64,000 nt of DNA from Necropsobacter massiliensis (GTDB lineage: Bacteria; Pseudomonadota; Gammaproteobacteria; Enterobacterales; Pasteurellaceae): NCBI RefSeq assembly GCF_000827595.2, contig NZ_LN776178.1:358840-422839 (forward strand), written 5' to 3'. The position numbers and the translations under genes were made by a program. Within the stretch, counting starts at the first letter, position 1, and each line of letters begins with the position of its first letter. The notes under the pieces are model-generated. The model did not search any database. It was not told where the DNA came from and saw nothing but the letters and a program-made list of their open reading frames with translations. This document shows, in pieces, positions 48,366 to 56,667 of the stretch.

Positions 48366-50405
48366 TTAACCCTTAATGCCTTTATGTCTGAGCAAGGCAT
48401 CCAGCTGTGGTGCACGACCTCTGAAACGTTTAAACAGCGTCATTGGCTCTTCCGAGCCGCCGCGGGTCAGGATTTCGTCCAGATAGGATTGACCGGTCGT
48501 CGGGTTGAAAATACCTTCTTCTTCAAAACGGGAAAAGGCGTCGGCGGACAGCACTTCTGCCCATAAATAGCTGTAATAACCCGCCGCATAGCCTCCGGCG
48601 AAAATGTGGCTAAAACTGTGTGCCGGTCTTGCCCAATCGACACTTTTGATCACCGCCACTTGCGCTTTGACCTGCTGCAAGGTTTCTGCAATCTGATTGG
48701 CTTTTCCTGCCGTGAAATAATGATGCAGGCGGAAATCGAACAGTCCGAATTCCAATTGACGCAGTACAAACATAGCAGCTTGGAAATTTTTGGCTTCCAG
48801 CAGCCGGTCTAGTTTTTCTTTCGGCAACGGTTCGCCTGTTTCGTAATGACCAGAAATAAACGCTAATGCTTCTTCTTGCCAGCACCAATTTTCTAAAAAT
48901 TGACTTGGCAATTCCACCGCATCCCAAGGCACGCCGTTAATTCCTGCCACATCGGCGACATCAATTTGCGTCAGCATGTGATGGATACCGTGTCCGAATT
49001 CATGGAACAGGGTAGTGACTTCGTCATGGGTGAATAGTGCCGGTTTATCGCCGACCGGGGCGTTAAAATTACAGGTTAGATAAGCAACCGGGGTTTGGAA
49101 CGTGCCGTCCGCTTTGCGTCTGCGCCCGATACAGTCATCCATCCACGCACCGCCACGTTTATTTTCTCGGGCGTACAGATCGAGATAAAAACTGCCGCGC
49201 AGTTGATCATCGGCATCAATTAAATCAAAGAAACGCACGTCTTTATGCCAGCTGTCCACATTAAAACGTTCTATCACGCGGATATTGAAAATGCGCTTAA
49301 TCACTTCAAACAGACCGGTGAGAACTTTTTCTTCTGGGAAATATGGGCGCAATTCTTCGTCGTTAATCGCATACAGATGTTGCTTTTGTTTTTCGCTATA
49401 AAAGGCTATGTCCCAAGGTTCAAGTGCGGTCTGATTACACTGTGTTTGGCAAAATGCCTGTAACGCCGCCAGTTCGCGTTCACCTTGCGGTTTTGAGCGC
49501 GCGGCGAGATTATTCAGAAAATCCAGCACCTGCTGCGGGCTTTCCGCCATTTTAGTTGCCAGCGACAATTCGCTGTAAGTGCGGAAATCCAGTAATTTTG
49601 CCAGCTCAAGGCGCAGGTTCAGAATTTCTTCCATAATCGCCGAGTTGTCCCATTTGCCAGCGTTCGGACCTTGTTCCGAGGCGCGGGTAACGAAAGCGCG
49701 ATACATTTCTTCACGCAGTTGTCGGTTTTCACAATAAGTCATGACCGGTAAATAGCTTGGAAATTCCAGCGTAAAGCGATAACCGTCCAGTCCTTTGTTT
49801 TGTGCCGATTGTTTCGCCGCCTGTAGCGCACTTTCCGGCAGACCTTGGAGCAGGCTTTCGTCATCAATGACTTTTTCCCAGCCCATAGTGGCATCCAGTA
49901 CGTTATTGCTGAATTGCGCGCTGAGTTCCGACAGGCGCGAGACGATTTCGCCGTAGCGTTTTTGTTTTTTCGGCGCTAAAGAAATGCCGGACAGTTTGAA
50001 ATCGCGCAAGGCATTGTCGATGGATTTTTGCTGTGCCATGCTGTAATGGGCAAATTCAGGGCTGTTTTTCAGCGCTAGATAAGCCTGATACAAGCCCTTA
50101 TGTTGTCCCAGCCAAGTGCTGTATTCGGATAACAACGGCAGACAGGCTTGATACGCCTCACGCAATGCCGGGCTGTTTTTTACCGCGTTTAAATGGCTGA
50201 TCGGCGACCACGCCTTGCTTAAACGATCGCCGCTTTCCGTTAGTGGTTGAATCAAATTTTCCCAACTGAAGTGCGGTTGTGTTAACAAACGTTCCACCTC
50301 TGCGCGGCAGTCTTTAATCAATTGTTCCACCGCCGGGCGGATGTGTTCGGGTTTGATAAGCGAAAATTGCGGCAGTTCCGTTGCGTTCAATAATGGATTA
50401 GACAT
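48366..50405 (-). CDS. prlC: Oligopeptidase A
   Basis: A cytoplasmic M3-family zinc metallopeptidase that degrades peptides, including cleaved signal peptides. The zinc motif H-E-F-G-H begins at His468, very close to the E. coli position. The chain is 679 residues from the ATG at 50405. The frame continues 23 codons upstream to 50474, but AAGGA before 50405 and the family N-terminus (M-S-N-P-L-L) support the shorter form. In E. coli the gene is heat-shock regulated; nothing of that can be seen here. Confidence 0.96.
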   Translation of the reverse strand: MSNPLLNATELPQFSLIKPEHIRPAVEQLIKDCRAEVERLLTQPHFSWENLIQPLTESGDRLSKAWSPISHLNAVKNSPALREAYQACLPLLSEYSTWLGQHKGLYQAYLALKNSPEFAHYSMAQQKSIDNALRDFKLSGISLAPKKQKRYGEIVSRLSELSAQFSNNVLDATMGWEKVIDDESLLQGLPESALQAAKQSAQNKGLDGYRFTLEFPSYLPVMTYCENRQLREEMYRAFVTRASEQGPNAGKWDNSAIMEEILNLRLELAKLLDFRTYSELSLATKMAESPQQVLDFLNNLAARSKPQGERELAALQAFCQTQCNQTALEPWDIAFYSEKQKQHLYAINDEELRPYFPEEKVLTGLFEVIKRIFNIRVIERFNVDSWHKDVRFFDLIDADDQLRGSFYLDLYARENKRGGAWMDDCIGRRRKADGTFQTPVAYLTCNFNAPVGDKPALFTHDEVTTLFHEFGHGIHHMLTQIDVADVAGINGVPWDAVELPSQFLENWCWQEEALAFISGHYETGEPLPKEKLDRLLEAKNFQAAMFVLRQLEFGLFDFRLHHYFTAGKANQIAETLQQVKAQVAVIKSVDWARPAHSFSHIFAGGYAAGYYSYLWAEVLSADAFSRFEEEGIFNPTTGQSYLDEILTRGGSEEPMTLFKRFRGRAPQLDALLRHKGIKG

Positions 50406-50550
50406 AAAACGATCCTTAAAAAATAAGCAGACCCGAGCTCGGGCGTGAAAAGATTTAACTATAAATATGGGCAAATTTTATAATATCCAGCTTGAAAAAT
50501 CTAAAAAATCCCGGATAATTGAGAATTATTTTTATTTGATAAGGGCGATA

Positions 50551-50913
50551 ATGAAAGCAATTTATATTCTACTGGGCTGTTTTTTTCTTGCGTTGGGCGT
50601 GTTGGGAGTGATTTTGCCGATGCTGCCAGCAACACCTTTTTTGTTGCTCACTCTGTTTTTCTTTGCGAAAGGCTCTGATCGGCTGCATCAGTGGTTTTTA
50701 CAAACCGAATTATACAATAAACATCTCAAATCATTTAAAGAACAGCGTGCTTTAAGTCAGAAGTCGAAATGCTGGATTCTGGCGTTTGCAACGCTGATGT
50801 TGTCCATCGGTTTTTATTTTTCGCCGGGCGTGCTGGCAAAAAGTATCATTGTTTGCGTGTTGTTGATTAAATATTGGTTCTTTTTCTTCTGGGTTAAGAC
50901 TGTCAAAGAATAA
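50551..50913 (+). CDS. ybaN: YbaN-family (DUF454) inner membrane protein
   Basis: The 120-residue protein has a first membrane hairpin containing LGVLGVILPMLPATPFLLL and a second pair of segments at the C-terminus, the pattern of YbaN/DUF454. The function of the family is unknown. The frame opens at 50467, but AAGGGC before the ATG at 50551 and the family N-terminus support this start. It is divergent from prlC. Confidence 0.85.
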   Translation: MKAIYILLGCFFLALGVLGVILPMLPATPFLLLTLFFFAKGSDRLHQWFLQTELYNKHLKSFKEQRALSQKSKCWILAFATLMLSIGFYFSPGVLAKSIIVCVLLIKYWFFFFWVKTVKE

Positions 50914-50914
50914 A

Positions 50915-50943
50915 TTGGTATTCACTGCGCATTTTTGTATAAT
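50915..50943 (+). promoter_or_regulatory. Promoter of the peptide-binding lipoprotein gene
   Basis: TTGGTA at 50915-50920 and a perfect TATAAT at 50938-50943 are 17 bases apart. A small hairpin (TGCCGC/GCGGCA) lies in the short leader. Confidence 0.7.
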
Positions 50944-50975
50944 GCCGCTATCTTTGCGGCAACCGTTTATGCGTC

Positions 50976-52538
50976 ATGTTTAATTTCCCCTTATCTCTCC
51001 ATTCTTTGTTTTCGCTGAAAAGTGCGGTGTTTTTTTGCGCTGTTTTAGGGCTAAGCGCCTGCGATCAGCCGGTGCAACCTTCCGAGTCTTCTGCGCTGCC
51101 ACCTGTGTCCGCGCCGCAAGTTAACGTTGAAGTGCTGACGCGCGGAGTGTATGGCGATTTGGTGATCAGCCCGTCGGCGTTACAAAATGAAGAGCAAAGC
51201 ATTTTTTTGCGTGATATTTTGGAAGGGCTGGTGATTTATGATCCGCACGGACGGATTATTCCCGCGGTGGCAGAAAGTTGGCGGACAGAAGATAATAAAA
51301 ACTGGACATTTGTGTTACGCGACGATGCCAAATGGTCAAACGGCGAGCCTGTCACCGCCAGCGATTTTGTGCGCAGCTGGCAGCTGCTAGCACGTTCCGA
51401 TAGCCCGTTAAAATCTTATTTAACCTTTCTCAATTTACAGCATGCCCCAGAAGTTATTGCCGGTGAGTTGCCGGTGGAAAAACTTGGGGTAGATGCTATC
51501 GGCGAGCGGGAACTGCGCATCCGTTTGGATAAAGCGAAGCCTTATTTGCCCGCCATGCTGGTACATCCGGTGTTGTTGCCGCAATATCTCAACGCACACA
51601 GCGGTTTTGTCACAAATGGCGCTTATACGGTAGCGGGACAGCAGAATGATATGATTCATTTGGTAAAAAATCCTTATTATCGGGCGGCGGAGCAGGGCTT
51701 TTTTAAACAGGTAGATTATCGCAAGATTACCCCGCAGCAAGGGTTAAACGAACTGGATTTAGTGCATAACCCGGCGTCGTCCCATAGCGCGATTAGCTAT
51801 CTGCCGACATTATGCAGTTATTATTATGAATTTAATTTTAAGGATCCGATTCTGGCGAAAAGTGCGGTCCGAAAAGCGTTAGTTTCCATGATGTCGGCGC
51901 GTAATTTGGTTCGGCATGAGTTGCCGGCGATGCAGGCGAGTAGCCATTTATTGCCGCAATCCATGCGGATGGAACAGGAAAGTCGTTGGGAACCGGTGTT
52001 GGTGGAGCAATTGTTGCAGCAAAACGGCATTAATGAAAAAACGCCGTTGCAGTTGCACCTCACCTTTGATCAGGACGGCATACACCCGCGTGTTGCACAA
52101 GGGTTGATGCAGATGTTGTCGCAGTCGGATATGATTCGGATTAGCGCCGAACCAGTTTCTTGGCAGCAATTGCTGGAAAAACGGGCGACAGGCGATTTTC
52201 AGATTATCCGCTCCGGCTGGTGCGCCGATTATCACGAACCTTCCGCTTTTCTGATGAATTTCTATTCCGCCGGGCCTGATAATAAAAGCGGTTACAGTAA
52301 TAAAAAGGTGGATCAGTTACTGGAGCAAACCTTGCAGAACATATCCGAGCAGGAACGCAGTGCATTGTACGCACAGGTTATTGATATTTTGCAGCAGGAC
52401 AATGTGGTGCTACCGGTTTTTCAATATACCGCCGCGGTTTATATTGATCCGAGTTTGGACGGCATTGACCGCCTTAATCCGACGCAGACGATTTACAGTA
52501 AGGACTTATTCCGGCGCCGAATTGAACCTCATGAATAA
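50976..52538 (+). CDS. OppA-like solute-binding lipoprotein (SBP family 5)
   Basis: A 520-residue extracytoplasmic binding protein with a lipoprotein signal ending L-G-L-S-A-C (Cys29), followed by a Pro/Ser-rich linker. Family 5 features are clear: I-F-L-R-D-I-L-E-G-L-V-I-Y-D, W-T-F-V-L-R-D-D-A-K-W-S-N-G, and A-S-D-F-V-R-S-W. These proteins deliver oligopeptides, or in some Haemophilus paralogues other ligands, to an ABC transporter. No transporter genes are adjacent, so it probably shares the Opp or Dpp permease. It most resembles the orphan H. influenzae protein HI0213 as I recall it. Confidence 0.85.
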   Translation: MFNFPLSLHSLFSLKSAVFFCAVLGLSACDQPVQPSESSALPPVSAPQVNVEVLTRGVYGDLVISPSALQNEEQSIFLRDILEGLVIYDPHGRIIPAVAESWRTEDNKNWTFVLRDDAKWSNGEPVTASDFVRSWQLLARSDSPLKSYLTFLNLQHAPEVIAGELPVEKLGVDAIGERELRIRLDKAKPYLPAMLVHPVLLPQYLNAHSGFVTNGAYTVAGQQNDMIHLVKNPYYRAAEQGFFKQVDYRKITPQQGLNELDLVHNPASSHSAISYLPTLCSYYYEFNFKDPILAKSAVRKALVSMMSARNLVRHELPAMQASSHLLPQSMRMEQESRWEPVLVEQLLQQNGINEKTPLQLHLTFDQDGIHPRVAQGLMQMLSQSDMIRISAEPVSWQQLLEKRATGDFQIIRSGWCADYHEPSAFLMNFYSAGPDNKSGYSNKKVDQLLEQTLQNISEQERSALYAQVIDILQQDNVVLPVFQYTAAVYIDPSLDGIDRLNPTQTIYSKDLFRRRIEPHE

Positions 52539-52543
52539 ACCGT

Positions 52544-54916
52544 TTAATTCGCCGGCACAGCCTCTTCCACCGGGGCGCTGTTGGCGGGTGCAGTCGGTTT
52601 TAACACATCCCACAGGCTTTCTCGTTGTGTCGAACCGTCCTCTGACGATGAACGGACAGGCGATGATGAACAAAAGGATTGATTACGATCTGCCCACACC
52701 GGAATTTTGCGCGCACTGTCGCAATCCCAGCTGCCGTAAGCATTAATGCCGACCCATTTAATATCTGACGGCGTATGCAGTTTCAACGGCGTGGCTGAAA
52801 AACGCTGTAAATAATCCCGATAAACCTGCAACGCACCGCTGGCACCGGTCAGATTGGTGTCGCCGTTGTCATCGCGCCCCAGCCATACCGTGACCACATG
52901 GTTGCCGTCAATACCGACGAACCAAGTATCGCGCGCATCGTTGGTGGTACCGGTTTTGCCAGCCAGATGTAAATGGGCGAAGTGGTTTTGTAAGCTACGT
53001 CCGGTGCCGCGTTCCACCACTTGCTGCATCGCGAATAAGGTCTGAAATGCGGCTTCGCGCGGTACCACCTGGTCTGCTTCCATTGCCCGCTGATAAAGCA
53101 GATTGCCCTGCTGATCGGCGATACTGTCGATAGTCGCAAGTCCGATGCTGGCGCCTTCATTGGCGATGGTTTGATAAAGTTTGGTGACTTCATACGGCGA
53201 GATCGCATAAGCGCCAAGCAAGGTTGACGGCAGTTTCGGAATGCTGACGTTGTCCCAGCCCATTGCTTTTTGGGTGTTGATGACGTTATTTAATCCGACT
53301 TTCATCCCGATATTCACGGTAGGAATATTCAGCGAGCGGACTAAGGCATCCATTAACATCACCGAGCCGCTGTATTTGCGGTCATAATTGCGCGGTTGCC
53401 ACGGCGGGCTGCCTTTGACATGAATGGTTATCGGCTGATTTTGAATCGGCGTGTTGAGGCGAAATTGCTGCGGATTGGCAAGTGCGGTCAAATAAACCGA
53501 AGGTTTTACCAGCGAACCAATTTGACGGCGTGCGCTGAATGCTCGGTTAAAGCCGGCATAGCCGGTTTGCAGTCCGCCGACAACGGCTCTGACCTCGCCA
53601 CTGCGGTAATCGGCAACCACCATTGCCGACTCCAGATGCGGGTTTTTATATTTTAGCTGTAATTCGGACACGGCATTAATCACGGCGTTTTCTGCATAAT
53701 GTTGCTGTTTTTCGTCCAAGGTGGAGAAAATCCGCGCACCGGATAGCGCCGCGGCTTTGTTTTCACCGAGGCGCTGACGTAATTCTGCCTGTAGGGTTTG
53801 TAAAAACGCCGGATATTTACGGTTGATTTTACCGCGTTGCTGCACGCCTAACGGGCGCTTGCTCAGCATATCGTATAATTCGTTGCTGATAACTTTATGT
53901 TCCAAGAGCAGATGCAGCACCACATTACGGCGCTCAAGGGCATTGTTTGGATTGCGCCAAGGATTATACAGTGACGGACCTTTGACCATTCCCACCAATA
54001 ACGCAATCTGGTCCAGACTGATTTCCCGAATGGAGCGCCCAAAATAGAAATGGCTGGCAAGTTCAAAGCCATGAATTTGGGTATCGCCGTTTTGCCCCAG
54101 ATAGATTTCGTTTAAATAGGTTTCCAGAATGCGGTTTTTGTCATAACGCGAATCAAGAATTAGCGCCATAAGAGCTTCGTTAATTTTTCGGCTGAAAGAA
54201 CGCTCGTTGCTGAGAAACAGATTTTTAACTAATTGTTGGGTCAGCGTGCTACCGCCTTGTACGCGGTGCCCCGCTTGAATATTGGCGATCAGCGCTCGCA
54301 TGATACCGACCGGACTGATTCCGTCATGAGTGTAGAAGTGGCGGTCTTCCGTCAGCAATAAGGCATCAATCAGCAGGCGCGGATAATTTTGCAGCGCAAT
54401 CGCCAGCCGTTCTTCTTTGTCCGAGTGCAGCATGGCGATGAGTTTCGGTGCTAGCGAAAACGCCTCAATGGCTTTGACGTTAACGAGATCTTCAATCACG
54501 CTGAGTTTGTTGTCATTAAAACGCAACCGAAAAACCCGTTGCGCTTCGGGATGTTGCGGAAAGGGAAAGGCGCCGCGCAGCAGCACAATGGTGTCGTTTT
54601 CAATTTTAAAATCGCCCGGTGCGGCAACCATGGTGGTTTGGCGATAGTTGTTTTCCAACAATACCTGTTTGACTTGTTCCAGGCTTAGCGCATCGCTTAA
54701 ACGAATACTGTCGATACGGCCGTACACCTCAGCGGGCAACTGCCATACCTGACCGTCCATTTTGGAGCGGATTTTGCCGTCCAGATAAATGCCGTAAAAA
54801 GCGATATAGCACAGCGCAACAAAGGCGATTTTTATCAATAAAACGCGCAGCGACGTTTTTTTCTGTGCGTTGGGAGCATCTGTCTGGGGGTTGTCGTTGT
54901 GCTGTTCGTTTGCCAT
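52544..54916 (-). CDS. mrcB: Bifunctional penicillin-binding protein 1B
   Basis: A class A PBP that polymerises and cross-links peptidoglycan. A short cytoplasmic tail and one membrane anchor (residues 24-45) precede a UB2H-like region, the GT51 domain (catalytic Glu190 in L-L-T-E-D-R-H-F-Y, then GGSTLTQQLVKN) and the transpeptidase (S-L-V-K with Ser468, S-L-N at 528-530, K-T-G-T at 654). The 790-residue length is usual. The tail is Ser/Pro-rich with two cysteines. It starts three bases after the yacL stop, and its own stop is five bases from the convergent lipoprotein gene. Confidence 0.96.
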   Translation of the reverse strand: MANEQHNDNPQTDAPNAQKKTSLRVLLIKIAFVALCYIAFYGIYLDGKIRSKMDGQVWQLPAEVYGRIDSIRLSDALSLEQVKQVLLENNYRQTTMVAAPGDFKIENDTIVLLRGAFPFPQHPEAQRVFRLRFNDNKLSVIEDLVNVKAIEAFSLAPKLIAMLHSDKEERLAIALQNYPRLLIDALLLTEDRHFYTHDGISPVGIMRALIANIQAGHRVQGGSTLTQQLVKNLFLSNERSFSRKINEALMALILDSRYDKNRILETYLNEIYLGQNGDTQIHGFELASHFYFGRSIREISLDQIALLVGMVKGPSLYNPWRNPNNALERRNVVLHLLLEHKVISNELYDMLSKRPLGVQQRGKINRKYPAFLQTLQAELRQRLGENKAAALSGARIFSTLDEKQQHYAENAVINAVSELQLKYKNPHLESAMVVADYRSGEVRAVVGGLQTGYAGFNRAFSARRQIGSLVKPSVYLTALANPQQFRLNTPIQNQPITIHVKGSPPWQPRNYDRKYSGSVMLMDALVRSLNIPTVNIGMKVGLNNVINTQKAMGWDNVSIPKLPSTLLGAYAISPYEVTKLYQTIANEGASIGLATIDSIADQQGNLLYQRAMEADQVVPREAAFQTLFAMQQVVERGTGRSLQNHFAHLHLAGKTGTTNDARDTWFVGIDGNHVVTVWLGRDDNGDTNLTGASGALQVYRDYLQRFSATPLKLHTPSDIKWVGINAYGSWDCDSARKIPVWADRNQSFCSSSPVRSSSEDGSTQRESLWDVLKPTAPANSAPVEEAVPAN

Positions 54917-54919
54917 CTG

Positions 54920-55294
54920 TTATCCGCGCAGCGAGGCGTTAAAGGTTAAATAGGATTGTAAGAAACGTTCGAAATCTTCCGGTCCGCAAAAGGCAATGCT
55001 TTCGGCGTCATAATAGTGGAAATCTTCTTCCGTTTCGTCCTGACTGTCAATGTCCAGATTGTTGGCTTTAATCATGACTTCTTCGGCATTGATAAACAGG
55101 CTGTATTCGCGCCCGATAAGACGGGTTTCGGCGGGAAAAGTCAGCGTGGAGGCTTGTTGCAGCAGGGCAAGTGCGGTCGAAATTAACTGCGAATTAGACC
55201 GCACTTCAATATTAACCCAATTTGCCAGCGCTTCGTGCCCCATAGAACATGTGGCTATAATATCGCCTGCAGAATACGTGAACTGAAAATCCAT
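54920..55294 (-). CDS. yacL: YacL-family protein (UPF0231)
   Basis: A small acidic soluble protein of 124 residues matching E. coli YacL. C-S-M-G-H-E-A near the start, G-R-E-Y-S-L-F-I-N-A-E-E-V-M-I-K-A-N in the middle, and Y-Y-D-A-E-S-I-A-F-C-G-P-E-D-F near the end are family landmarks. Its function is unknown. The frame is open to 55405 but overlaps erpA; the ATG at 55294 lies four bases after the erpA stop and fits the family length. It is probably co-transcribed with erpA and mrcB. Confidence 0.88.
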   Translation of the reverse strand: MDFQFTYSAGDIIATCSMGHEALANWVNIEVRSNSQLISTALALLQQASTLTFPAETRLIGREYSLFINAEEVMIKANNLDIDSQDETEEDFHYYDAESIAFCGPEDFERFLQSYLTFNASLRG

Positions 55295-55298
55295 GCCG

Positions 55299-55640
55299 TC
55301 AGATACTGAATGAAGAACCACAACCGCAGGTGGTGGTGGCGTTTGGGTTATTGACGACAAAACGCGAACCTTCCAGCCCTTCGGTGTAATCAACGGTGCC
55401 GCCAATCAGATATTGCAGGCTCATAGGATCGATCACCAACTGAACGCCAGCATTTTCCACGGTCAGATCGCCTTCATTCACTTTCTCGTCAAAAGTAAAA
55501 CCATATTGGAAACCGCTACAACCGCCGCCGGTAATATAAACGCGCAGTTTCAGCGCGCTGTTTTCTTCTTCGGTAATCAGCGCTTTGACTTTCTGTGCCG
55601 CCGCATCGGTAAAGGTTAGGGGGACTGTCATTTCTGTCAT
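55299..55640 (-). CDS. erpA: Iron-sulfur cluster insertion protein ErpA
   Basis: An A-type Fe-S carrier of 113 residues. The three conserved cysteines are in G-G-G-C-S-G-F-Q-Y and [10 protein letters not shown]. ErpA passes 4Fe-4S clusters to target proteins such as the isoprenoid enzymes IspG and IspH. The [11 protein letters not shown] start distinguishes it from IscA. A GAGA sequence lies before the ATG. It is first in an erpA-yacL-mrcB unit. Confidence 0.94.
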   Translation of the reverse strand: MTEMTVPLTFTDAAAQKVKALITEEENSALKLRVYITGGGCSGFQYGFTFDEKVNEGDLTVENAGVQLVIDPMSLQYLIGGTVDYTEGLEGSRFVVNNPNATTTCGCGSSFSI

Positions 55641-55785
55641 AATTTATCTCGTCTGTTATTTCATCGTTACTATTGAATGGGCGTATTATCTAATAACCCA
55701 CCAATCCATTCAAGAATTTATCAAGGATTTTTCTATCAAATAATGCTACAATGCGGCAAATTTTTTGTTTAACAGCGAGATAATT

Positions 55786-56589
55786 ATGACTATCCCATTA
55801 AGAACGAAAGAAGAAATTATAAAATTACGTGAGGCCTGCAAATTGGCCGCCGATGTACTGATAATGATCGAGCCCTATGTCAAAGCAGGCGTGACCACCG
55901 GTGAGTTGGATCGTATCTGTCACGATTATATGGTAAACGTGCAGCATGCTATCCCCGCCTGTCTGGGTTATCACGGCTTTCCGAAAGCGACTTGCATTTC
56001 GCTTAACGAAGTGGTCTGCCATGGTATTCCAAGCGAGGGGAAAGTATTGAAAGACGGCGATATTTTAAATATTGACGTGACCGTAATTAAAGACGGCTAT
56101 TTCGGCGATAATTCCAAAATGTATATTGTCGGACAGACGAATATTCGTAGTCAGAAGCTGGTCGAAGCAGCGCAGGAAGCCCTGTATGTGGGGTTACGCA
56201 CGGTCAAACCGGGCATTCGGTTGCGCGAGATCGGTAAAGCAGTGCAACAGTATACGGAAAGTCAGGGATTCAGTGTGGTGCGTGAATATTGCGGGCATGG
56301 TGTCGGCACCGAGTTTCATTGCGAACCGCAAGTACTGCATTATTATGCCGATGACGGCGGTGTGATTTTACAAGAAGGCATGGTATTTACCATTGAGCCG
56401 ATGATTAATGCAGGTAAAAAAGAAGTGCGTTTAATGGGTGACGGTTGGACGGTGAAAACCAAAGACCGTAGTCATTCGGCGCAGTACGAACATCAGTTGG
56501 TGGTGACGGCGACGGGCTGTGAAGTGATGACGATTCGTCAGGAGGAAGAACAAAGCGGACGCATCAGCCGTATTATGACTAATGTTTAA
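55786..56589 (+). CDS. map: Methionine aminopeptidase, type I
   Basis: Map removes the initiator methionine from new proteins using two metal ions. The ligands are in IDVTVIKDGYFGDNSKM (two Asp), CGHGVGTEFH (His), FTIEPM (Glu) and Y-E-H-Q-L-V (Glu). At 267 residues it is close to the E. coli enzyme. The frame opens seven codons earlier at 55765; I chose the ATG at 55786 because M-T-I-P-L-R matches family starts. glnD follows after 78 bases, an order shared with enteric bacteria. Confidence 0.97.
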   Translation: MTIPLRTKEEIIKLREACKLAADVLIMIEPYVKAGVTTGELDRICHDYMVNVQHAIPACLGYHGFPKATCISLNEVVCHGIPSEGKVLKDGDILNIDVTVIKDGYFGDNSKMYIVGQTNIRSQKLVEAAQEALYVGLRTVKPGIRLREIGKAVQQYTESQGFSVVREYCGHGVGTEFHCEPQVLHYYADDGGVILQEGMVFTIEPMINAGKKEVRLMGDGWTVKTKDRSHSAQYEHQLVVTATGCEVMTIRQEEEQSGRISRIMTNV

Positions 56590-56598
56590 CCGATCTTG

Positions 56599-56619
56599 CG
56601 GGGTGCTTTTGGCACCCCG
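56599..56619 (+). terminator. Stem-loop after map
   Basis: A perfect 8-base stem (CGGGGTGC / GCACCCCG) with a short T-rich loop lies 9 bases after the map stop. It has only two T residues after it, so it may attenuate rather than end transcription into glnD. Confidence 0.55.
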
Positions 56620-56667
56620 TTGCCTATCAAACATTGTTCTCGCCCGAGAGTTTTGCAAGGATCTTTA

